Shown piece after piece: positions 57,994 to 64,000 of a stretch of DNA of 64,000 bases. A program made the translations under genes and the position numbers. The first letter of the stretch is position 1. Each line of letters begins with the position of its first letter. Below the pieces are notes generated by a model. The model saw nothing but the letters and a program-made list of their open reading frames with translations, searched no databases and was not told where the DNA came from. This DNA comes from Lentzea guizhouensis (lineage in GTDB: Bacteria > Actinomycetota > Actinomycetes > Mycobacteriales > Pseudonocardiaceae): contig NZ_CP016793.1 of the NCBI RefSeq assembly GCF_001701025.1, forward strand, positions 9,920,001 through 9,984,000, read 5' to 3'.

Positions 57994-59016
57994 ATGACGC
58001 AGGCGCAGCAGAAGGTGAACCTTCCCGGCTCCGTGTTCACCAGCCTGACCGAAGTCAGCCACGTCGCGGCGAGCGAAAACGTTCTCGGCGTCATCAACTA
58101 CACCACCGGGTGCGCCGACCCGCGTGTGGAGAACGGCCTTCTGACCCTTGACATCCACATGGCGGCTGTGGACACCGAAGCGTTCGCGGAGATCTGGACG
58201 ACCACGGGTCCGGTCGAGACGGGCGAGCACCACGGCGTCTTTTACGCCCACGACGGCGAGTACCTCCTCGTGGCCGGCCGCATCGCGCCGACCGGCCGCT
58301 ACACCGAGGACACCCGCGCGGCCTACGTCGCGGCGCTCGACCTGATGGACACGCTCGGCTACAAGAACTGCTTCCGCATGTGGAACTTCCTCAACGACAT
58401 CAACGGCGACAACGCCGAGGGCCTCGAGATCTACCGGGACTTCTGCAAGGGCCGCGCGGAGGCGTTCGAGCTCTTCCACTTCGGTGACGCCGAGGTCCCG
58501 AGCGCGACCGGAATCGGCTCGCAGGGCGGCGGGATCGCGTTCTACTTCCTCGCCTCCCGCTCCGCCGCGCTCACCTCGGTGGAGAACTCGAAGCAGATGG
58601 CCGCCTACCACTACCCGCGGCAGTACGGCCCCCGCCCGCCCAAGTTCGCGCGGGCCACCTACCTCTCCTCCACGCACACCGACCGCAGGTCAGGGCAGAT
58701 CTACGTGGCCGGCACCGCCAGCATCCGCGGGCACGAGACGCTGCACGAGGGCGACATCGCCGCCCAGGTGGAGTTGTCGCTCGACAACATCGAGCACCTC
58801 ATCTCCGACGAGAACCTGGCCGACTACGAGATCACGCGGGGCAACTCCCTGCTCGACCTCGACAACATCAAGGTCTACGTCCGCCACCGCTCCGACATCC
58901 CGACCGTGCGCGCGATGTGCGAGGAGCGCTTCTCCCCGAACGCCCGCGTCCAGTACCTGAACGTCGACGTCTGCCGCGCCGATCTCCTCGTGGAGATTGA
59001 GGGCATCGTCGCCTGA
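57994..59016 (+). CDS. Chorismatase, 3-hydroxybenzoate-forming (Hyg5 type)
   Basis: This 340-residue protein is of the FkbO/Hyg5/RapK chorismatase family. It hydrolyses chorismate with loss of pyruvate and acts in the cytoplasm to supply a PKS starter acid. The start ATG has GGAGG at 57981-57985, eight bases upstream. The family splits into FkbO-type enzymes, which make a dihydroxycyclohexadiene acid, and Hyg5-type enzymes, which make 3-hydroxybenzoate. As I recall, Hyg5-type enzymes are marked by Gly240 and Cys327 with Glu334. Here residue 240 is Gly (YVAG), 327 is Cys (VDVC) and 334 is Glu (LLVEIEG), in register. It is divergent from the PKS and 34 nt ahead of the DAHP synthase, so it is the first gene of a starter-supply operon. 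Confidence 0.93.
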   Translation: MTQAQQKVNLPGSVFTSLTEVSHVAASENVLGVINYTTGCADPRVENGLLTLDIHMAAVDTEAFAEIWTTTGPVETGEHHGVFYAHDGEYLLVAGRIAPTGRYTEDTRAAYVAALDLMDTLGYKNCFRMWNFLNDINGDNAEGLEIYRDFCKGRAEAFELFHFGDAEVPSATGIGSQGGGIAFYFLASRSAALTSVENSKQMAAYHYPRQYGPRPPKFARATYLSSTHTDRRSGQIYVAGTASIRGHETLHEGDIAAQVELSLDNIEHLISDENLADYEITRGNSLLDLDNIKVYVRHRSDIPTVRAMCEERFSPNARVQYLNVDVCRADLLVEIEGIVA

Positions 59017-59050
59017 ACCGCCCGGCCGAACCAGAACCAGGAGCGAGACA

Positions 59051-60259
59051 ATGCCTCAGACGGTGAAGCTGAACGAGTTCACGTTCACCCGCGCGTCCGC
59101 ACCGTGGACGACCCTGCCGGCGCAGCAGCAGCCGCACTGGCACGACCACCCCGACTACGACCTGATCGAAGCCGAACTGTCCGGTGCGCTGCCCCTGGTC
59201 GCACATTCCGAAATCCGCGAGGCCAAACGTGCTCTCGGTCTCGCCGCCCTCGGTGAGGCGCGGGTCCTGCAGCTCGGCGACTGCGCGGAGTCCTTTTCCG
59301 ACGCCGACCCGCTGACAACTTCCCGAAAGGTGCGCAACGTCGCCAGGATCGCTTCCCGGCTGGCGGACCGCACGGGCCAGCAGGTGGCACGTTTCGGACG
59401 GATGGCGGGCCAGTACGCGAAGCCCCGTTCGAGCAACTTCGAAACGGTCGGCGGGATCGAGCTGCCGTCATTCCGCGGCGAGCTCGTCAATTCGTTCGAA
59501 GCGGAGCTCTCCGCCCGTCGGCACGACCCCGAACGAATGCTGCAGGCCTATGACGCCTCGGCCGCCGTCATCCGAGAAGTGCGCGCCCATTGGACGGGAA
59601 GCGCCGAGGAACTCGACGGCGGCCCGTGGGTGGCGCACGAGGCATTGGTGCTGGATTACGAGAACGCGCTGATTCGCACCGACGACCGCACCGGCGAGCA
59701 GTTCCTCACCTCGACGCACTTCCCGTGGATCGGCGAGCGCACCCGCCAGCTCGACCACGCGCACGTGTCGATGTTCGCCGCGATCGCGAACCCGATCGGC
59801 GTGAAGGTGGGCCCGACGGCGGACCCCGAGACCGTCGTGCGCCTGTGCCAGCTCCTCGACCCGCACCACACGCCGGGCCGGCTGACGCTGATCGTCCGCA
59901 TGGGCCGCGAGGACATCCACGTGGCACTGGCCCCGATCGTCCGCGCCGTGCGGCGCGCGGGCCACCCGGTCGTCTGGATCTCGGATCCCATGCACGGCAA
60001 CACGGTCAAGGCCGAGTGTGGGCAAAAGACTCGATTTGTCACTCATATCATCGAGGAGGCCACGGCGTTCCGGCACATCCTGGAGACCGAGGGCGCCCAC
60101 CCGGCAGGCTTGCACCTGGAAGTGGCGGCGTCCGACGTGACGGAGTGCGTCGGCGGAACCGTGCCCGACGAGTCGGCCCTCTCCGAGCGCTACGAGACCC
60201 TCTGCGACCCCCGCCTGAACCCCGACCAGGCACTCGGAGTGATCGACTCGGTGTTCTGA
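59051..60259 (+). CDS. 3-deoxy-7-phosphoheptulonate (DAHP) synthase, class II
   Basis: It catalyses the first shikimate-pathway step (phosphoenolpyruvate + erythrose 4-phosphate to DAHP), here as a cluster-specific copy feeding chorismate to the neighbouring chorismatase. I choose ATG 59051 because AGGAG at 59039-59043 precedes it by seven bases; an in-frame start at 58997 would overlap the chorismatase and lacks this. The protein has 402 residues, shorter than the ~460 of the housekeeping actinobacterial enzyme. Expected metal ligands are Cys78 (LGDCAESF), His315 (SDPMHGN), Glu357 (GLHLEVA) and Asp386. RMAGQYAKPRS (117-127) and HFPWIGERTRQLDHAH (223-238) are family signatures. The lack of the long N-terminal extension may mean altered feedback control (inference). 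Confidence 0.95.
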   Translation: MPQTVKLNEFTFTRASAPWTTLPAQQQPHWHDHPDYDLIEAELSGALPLVAHSEIREAKRALGLAALGEARVLQLGDCAESFSDADPLTTSRKVRNVARIASRLADRTGQQVARFGRMAGQYAKPRSSNFETVGGIELPSFRGELVNSFEAELSARRHDPERMLQAYDASAAVIREVRAHWTGSAEELDGGPWVAHEALVLDYENALIRTDDRTGEQFLTSTHFPWIGERTRQLDHAHVSMFAAIANPIGVKVGPTADPETVVRLCQLLDPHHTPGRLTLIVRMGREDIHVALAPIVRAVRRAGHPVVWISDPMHGNTVKAECGQKTRFVTHIIEEATAFRHILETEGAHPAGLHLEVAASDVTECVGGTVPDESALSERYETLCDPRLNPDQALGVIDSVF

Positions 60260-60281
60260 CCCTTCGCAGACAGGGAAACAG

Positions 60282-61886
60282 ATGACGTCTCCGCACCAGG
60301 CCGGCCGAGCCGCAACGACCACCGCGGACGTCGCGGTGGTCGGCTGCGGCCCGGTCGGCCTCGTCCTGTCCATCCTGCTGGCCCACAAGGGATGGCGGGT
60401 CGTCATCCTGGAGAAGTACCGCGGCCAGTACCCCTTCCCCCGCGTGGTCGCCTTCGACGGCGAAACGGCCCGCTCCTTCGCCTCGGCCGGCATCGGCGCC
60501 GACCTGATGGAACTCGGCGAACCCCTGGGCCAGTACATGTTCCAGAACGCCGAGGGCCGCGAGCTCTTCTCCTTCGAGGCCCCGTACGAACCGGGCCGCG
60601 ACGGCTGGCCCATCGCCACCGTCATGCACCAGCCCACCTTCGAACGGGCCCTGCGCGACCACGTCACCACCCTGCCGAACATCACCACCCTGTTCGGCCA
60701 CAAGGTCGAGTCCATCACCGACCACGGCACCCACGTCTCCCTGACCGCCCCGGGCCCCGACCACGACGGCGCCGTCACCGCCTCGTGGGTCATCGGCTGC
60801 GACGGCGCGAACAGCTTCGTCCGCGACGCCATGGGCACCCGCATGATCGACCTGAACTTCAAGCACGACTGGCTCCTGGTGGACGTCGTCTTCCACGAGA
60901 AGCGCGCCTTCCGCCCCAACGACGTCCAGGTCTGCGACCCGGCCCGCCCCACCACCATCGTCGCCTCCGGCAGGGGCCACCGCCGCTGGGAGTTCATGCG
61001 CCTCCCGGGCGAGTCGATCGAAGAGCTGTCCACAGTGGAACGCATGTGGGAGCTCCTCCGCCCCTACGACGTCACCCCCGACAACGCCGACCTGACCCGC
61101 AACATCGTCTACACCTTCCAAGCCGCCCTGGCCGACAAGTGGCGCAACGGCCGCCTCCTGCTCGCCGGCGACTCGGCCCACCTCATGCCTCCCTTCGCAG
61201 GCCAAGGCATGTGCTCCGGCATCCGCGACGCCGCGAACCTGGCCTGGAAGCTCGACCTGGTCCTGCGCGACATCGCCGATGACACCCTCCTGGACGCCTA
61301 CCAGGCCGAACGCTCCCTCCAGGTGCGCCACACGATCGAGATGTCCATCGAGGTCGGCAAGATCGTCTCGGAGCTCGACCCGGTCGCCGCAGCCCGCCGC
61401 GACGCGTTCCTGATCGCGATGCAGGCGAAGCCGGAGGGTGTCGACCTGGCTCCGTCGGCTTACGCACTCGAGGACGGAATCGTCCGCCGGACCGGCGGTG
61501 AGGTCGTGTTGCCGCACGGCGAGCTCTCACCCCAGGGCTTGGTGGCCCGGGGTGCTGAGCGCGACCGGTTCGACGAGGTCGTGGGACGTGGCTGGCAGCT
61601 GATCACGACGCTCGACCCGTACGAGGCGCTGGGCGAGGACGAGCTGGAGTTCCTCAAAGTCCTGGGAGCACAGCTCGTCCGGGTCATGCCCGCCGGCATC
61701 CCACCGAAGATCGCGCGGGCGCACGAGGTCGTGGACGTCGAGCGCCTGTACCTGCCTTGGCTGGCGGGCCACAAGAAGGTGGCGGCCCTGGTGCGGCCCG
61801 ACTACTACGTGTTCGGCTTCGCACAGGACCGCGCGGACCTGCCGGCGTTGGTGCAGGAGCTGAAGGCCCAGCTGCCGCTGGTCTGA
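60282..61886 (+). CDS. FAD-dependent aromatic hydroxylase, MhpA-like
   Basis: This is a 534-residue class A flavoprotein monooxygenase most like 3-(3-hydroxyphenyl)propionate 2-hydroxylase. It has the dinucleotide fold GCGPVGL at 21-27, the DG motif CDGAN at 173-177, and the FAD-ribityl motif GDSAHLMPPFAGQGMCSG at 296-313. MhpA hydroxylates next to an existing ring hydroxyl. In this context it could convert the 3-hydroxyphenyl end of the polyketide, or the free starter, to a catechol. The likely substrate is a chain intermediate or the finished product rather than a catabolite, since no meta-cleavage genes are near. It lies 22 nt after the DAHP synthase with a modest AGGGA site, so it is the third gene of the operon. 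A ring-modifying role is inference. Confidence 0.9.
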   Translation: MTSPHQAGRAATTTADVAVVGCGPVGLVLSILLAHKGWRVVILEKYRGQYPFPRVVAFDGETARSFASAGIGADLMELGEPLGQYMFQNAEGRELFSFEAPYEPGRDGWPIATVMHQPTFERALRDHVTTLPNITTLFGHKVESITDHGTHVSLTAPGPDHDGAVTASWVIGCDGANSFVRDAMGTRMIDLNFKHDWLLVDVVFHEKRAFRPNDVQVCDPARPTTIVASGRGHRRWEFMRLPGESIEELSTVERMWELLRPYDVTPDNADLTRNIVYTFQAALADKWRNGRLLLAGDSAHLMPPFAGQGMCSGIRDAANLAWKLDLVLRDIADDTLLDAYQAERSLQVRHTIEMSIEVGKIVSELDPVAAARRDAFLIAMQAKPEGVDLAPSAYALEDGIVRRTGGEVVLPHGELSPQGLVARGAERDRFDEVVGRGWQLITTLDPYEALGEDELEFLKVLGAQLVRVMPAGIPPKIARAHEVVDVERLYLPWLAGHKKVAALVRPDYYVFGFAQDRADLPALVQELKAQLPLV

Positions 61887-61908
61887 GCGACAGCAGCGAA
61901 CGCTTTCG

Positions 61909-61937
61909 CAGGGGTCCCCCGACCAGGGGGACCCCTG
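61909..61937. terminator. Bidirectional hairpin terminator
   Basis: AGGGGTCCCCC (61910-61920) and GGGGGACCCCT (61926-61936) form a perfect 11-bp stem around the loop GACCA. A further C-G pair outside makes 12 bp. It sits between the convergent ends of the hydroxylase (61886) and the LAL regulator (61995). The downstream tract TTCTCATTCTCCC is pyrimidine-rich rather than a true T run. It could end transcription from both sides. Confidence 0.85.
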
Positions 61938-61953
61938 TTCTCATTCTCCCAGC

Positions 61954-61974
61954 CAGGTCTGACAACTTCGGGTC
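61954..61974. repeat. Intergenic copy of the CAGGTCTGACAA element
   Basis: It lies 17 bp after the terminator stem. It matches 48535-48555 inside the PKS module 2 linker in 19 of 21 positions, and the order GC hairpin, short spacer, CAGGTCTGACAA is the same as in the linkers of modules 2, 10 and 12. Confidence 0.7.
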
Positions 61975-61994
61975 TGCGCAGGTCAGCACACCCG

Positions 61995-64000
61995 TCAGGC
62001 GGTGCTCGGCAGGTACGAGTGCAGATCCGCCGGCAGGTCCTTCCGGTACTTCACGTTCAACTTCCGATACACCCGCGTCAAATGCTGCTCGATCGTCGAA
62101 GGCGTGATGAACAGCTTCGACGCGATCTCCCGGTTCGTGTACCCCACCGCGGCCAACGCCGCCACCCTGCGCTCCGCATCCGTCAACGTGGAAATCGGAT
62201 CCACCTTCTCCTCAACGGAAGCAGCCTCCTCCTCCCCCTTCCCCCGCGACGGCAACAACTCCTCACACAGCTCCGCCGCATCACACACGTTCGCCACATG
62301 CCAAGCCCGCCGAGCCACCGTCCAGGCCCGCCGATGCTCCCTCAACCCCTGATGCGCCTTCGACAAGTCCGCCAACGCCCGAGCCAGCTCGTACTGGTCC
62401 CCGTTCTCCTCCAGCACCACCACCGCGTCCTGCAACAACTGCGGCCGGTTGTGCGGCTGGTTCACCGCGGCCAGCAACCTCAACGCGATCCCCCGAGTCC
62501 GCGACCCTTCCGGTCCGAGACGCGCCAACTGCTCGTTGATCAACCGCTTGGCCTCGTCCCGGTTCGCCCCGTGCACCAACCAGGCCTCCGCCGCAGACGT
62601 CCGCCACGGCACCACCGCGGGTTGATCCACACCCCACGACGTCATCAGCTCGCCACACGACAAGAAGTCCGCCAACGCCGCATAGTGCCGTGAAGTCGCC
62701 AAGTAGTGATGCCCGCGCGCATACAGGTAGTGCAACCCGTACCGCGACTGGAACATCGCCTCCGGCACCGGTTGGTCCAGCACCCCGGCGGCCTCGGAAT
62801 GCCTGCCCATCTTCGTGGCCGCGTTGATCAGCACCCCGAGCGGCATCCCCACCGCGACACCCCACCCACCGGCGGGCATGAAGTCCAGGGCGTTCTGCGC
62901 GTGCTCGTACGACGACGACAGGTCTCCGCGCCGCAACGCCACCTCGGCCCGCACGCACGAGTAGAACGCGCGCGCCACCCCGAGGTTCTTGACCCGTGCC
63001 TCCTCCAGCAGCCGGTCGCACCACGACGCGGCCACGTCCAGCCGGTCCGCGTAGACCAGGGTCTGCACCGCCAGCATCGCCGACTCCGGTCCCCAGGACG
63101 CGCTGTCGGACGGCCGCGCCGCCTGCAGCACGTGCTCGGCATCGGTGGCGGAGGCGTCGTTCGGCCCGTAGGTCAGGACGTTCGCCAGCGCCGTCACCGC
63201 CTTCAGCATCGGCCCGGACGTCATGCTCACCAGCCGGGTCTCGCGTTTGCCGGACTCCGCCTGCGGGCGCCGCGCCAGCGTCGGGTGTGAGCACGCGAGC
63301 CACAGCTCGGCCGCGCGCAGTCCGGGGCTCCCGGCACCGCGCCGGATCCGTTCCAGCGCCTCGGTGGCCTCGTCGACCTGGCAGTTCCACAGCATCGGCT
63401 GCACCAGCGAGGTGACGTCCCGGTCGGAGAGCTGGCCGGCCCGCATCGCCGGCACCACCGTGCCCAGCCTGCGCCCGGCGGCGGACGGGTTGACCCGCCA
63501 CTCCACCCGCACCAGCTTCGCCGCGATCGCCGCGCGACCGTGCACCTCGACGCACGCCCGATGGGCGAGCTCCAGGTACCGCAGCGCCGTGTCGACCTGC
63601 TCGTCGCGCAGGGCGTGCTCGGCGGCCTCCTCGAAGACCGGCACCATCCACGGGTTCTCGGAGTGGTCGGCCATCACCAGGTACGGCGCGACCTCGGTGG
63701 CCGGCGCGCCCTCGTCGTGCAGCAGCAGCGCCGCCCCGAGGTACATCTCCTTGCGGTCCTGTGTGGACAGGTCGTCCAGCACCGCACCGCGTGCCGCCGG
63801 GTCGCGGAACCAGCCGTCGGCCAGCAGCCCGGCCTCGTTCATCACGTCCAGCGCGGAGTCGACGACCTCGGCCTCGATCCTGGCCAGCCGTCCCAGCGAC
63901 TCGCGGGTCGCCTGTTGCCCCGTCACCGCCAACGCCCGCGCCACCGGCAGCACGTGGTGGTCGCAGCGGTGCAGGCAGCTCACCAGTGCGCGCCGGAAGC
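61995..64000 (-). CDS. LAL/LuxR-family pathway regulator, C-terminal part (runs off window)
   Basis: About 660 C-terminal residues of a large ATP-binding LuxR-type (LAL/MalT-like) regulator are visible. The stop is the TGA at 61995-61997, and the frame is open to the right edge (…FRRALVSCLHRC), so the N-terminal Walker ATPase lies outside the window. The middle is helical, TPR-like repeats. The last ~65 residues are a LuxR winged-helix: LTDAERRVAALAAVGYTNRE, then IASKLFITPSTIEQHLTRVY. Relatives such as RapH and FkbN activate macrolide PKS genes, so this is the likely activator of the cluster and perhaps of the repeats at 57814-57846 (inference). It ends tail-to-tail with the hydroxylase across the shared terminator. 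Confidence 0.9.
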   Translation of the reverse strand, partial: FRRALVSCLHRCDHHVLPVARALAVTGQQATRESLGRLARIEAEVVDSALDVMNEAGLLADGWFRDPAARGAVLDDLSTQDRKEMYLGAALLLHDEGAPATEVAPYLVMADHSENPWMVPVFEEAAEHALRDEQVDTALRYLELAHRACVEVHGRAAIAAKLVRVEWRVNPSAAGRRLGTVVPAMRAGQLSDRDVTSLVQPMLWNCQVDEATEALERIRRGAGSPGLRAAELWLACSHPTLARRPQAESGKRETRLVSMTSGPMLKAVTALANVLTYGPNDASATDAEHVLQAARPSDSASWGPESAMLAVQTLVYADRLDVAASWCDRLLEEARVKNLGVARAFYSCVRAEVALRRGDLSSSYEHAQNALDFMPAGGWGVAVGMPLGVLINAATKMGRHSEAAGVLDQPVPEAMFQSRYGLHYLYARGHHYLATSRHYAALADFLSCGELMTSWGVDQPAVVPWRTSAAEAWLVHGANRDEAKRLINEQLARLGPEGSRTRGIALRLLAAVNQPHNRPQLLQDAVVVLEENGDQYELARALADLSKAHQGLREHRRAWTVARRAWHVANVCDAAELCEELLPSRGKGEEEAASVEEKVDPISTLTDAERRVAALAAVGYTNREIASKLFITPSTIEQHLTRVYRKLNVKYRKDLPADLHSYLPSTA

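Noticed and set aside
58997..59050. Upstream start for the DAHP synthase
   Set aside because: It would overlap the chorismatase and lacks a ribosome binding site; ATG 59051 has AGGAG at the right distance.
61025..61036. A further DnaA box (CTGTCCACA) in the hydroxylase gene
   Set aside because: It is single, without partner or cassette context, and consistent with chance and codon use.
61909..61974. A CRISPR or insertion-sequence end
   Set aside because: There is only one hairpin with no repeat-spacer array, no transposase and no target duplication; a terminator explains it.

Overview
The window is high-GC actinomycete DNA. It is almost filled by a type I modular polyketide synthase (PKS) gene cluster read on the minus strand. 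Base composition, Shine-Dalgarno spacing, codon choice and gene families point to a filamentous actinobacterium. Pseudonocardiales (Saccharothrix/Lentzea/Amycolatopsis-like) is my guess, but nothing here proves the genus.

Layout. (1) 57727 down to 49942, PKS gene A: a loading didomain (acyl-CoA ligase, dead KR-like domain, ACP) plus module 1. (2) 49905 down to 22089, PKS gene B: modules 2-7. (3) 22064 down past position 1, PKS gene C: modules 8-12, leaving the window inside the AT of module 12. Genes A, B and C are almost contiguous (gaps of 36 and 24 nt) and carry N- and C-terminal docking segments, so they form one assembly line in the order A, B, C. (4) A 266-nt divergent promoter region at 57728-57993. 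(5) A plus-strand three-gene operon: Hyg5-type chorismatase (57994-59016), class II DAHP synthase (59051-60259) and an MhpA-like FAD aromatic hydroxylase (60282-61886). (6) A strong bidirectional terminator at 61909-61937. (7) The C-terminal two thirds of a LAL/LuxR regulator on the minus strand, running off the right edge.

How the genes work together (inference). DAHP synthase raises shikimate-pathway flux. The chorismatase turns chorismate into 3-hydroxybenzoate. The ligase of the loading module activates this acid and loads it. The modules then extend it: M1 malonate with A-type KR; M2 and M3 malonate with DH-KR; M4 methylmalonate with DH-KR; M5 branched extender with A-type KR; M6 malonate with KR; M7 branched extender with A-type KR; M8-M11 malonate with DH-KR; M12 malonate, incomplete. 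The expected chain is a 3-hydroxyphenyl-primed benzylic alcohol, a methyl-branched triene, a triol segment, and then a run of conjugated double bonds continuing beyond the window. The FAD hydroxylase could add a ring hydroxyl. No ER and no thioesterase are seen.

The PKS reading frames are interrupted at about a dozen sites, mostly single-base changes in G or C runs. Homologous protein resumes immediately on the other side, so I read most of them as sequence errors. The first 1 kb is the worst. Coding segments are therefore listed as separate pieces of the three genes.

The most unusual material lies inside the PKS genes. KS-AT linkers of alternate modules (5, 7, 9, 11) carry a shared cassette with paired perfect or near-perfect actinobacterial DnaA boxes exactly 18 bp apart, GC hairpins and a promoter-like element. 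Linkers of modules 2, 3, 4, 10 and 12 carry a second element whose core also occurs in the true intergenic terminator region. Several AT-rich repeat patches (GRINS-like) and an operator-like 15-bp palindrome lie in conserved coding positions. The divergent promoter region contains three direct repeats with an exact 11-bp period.
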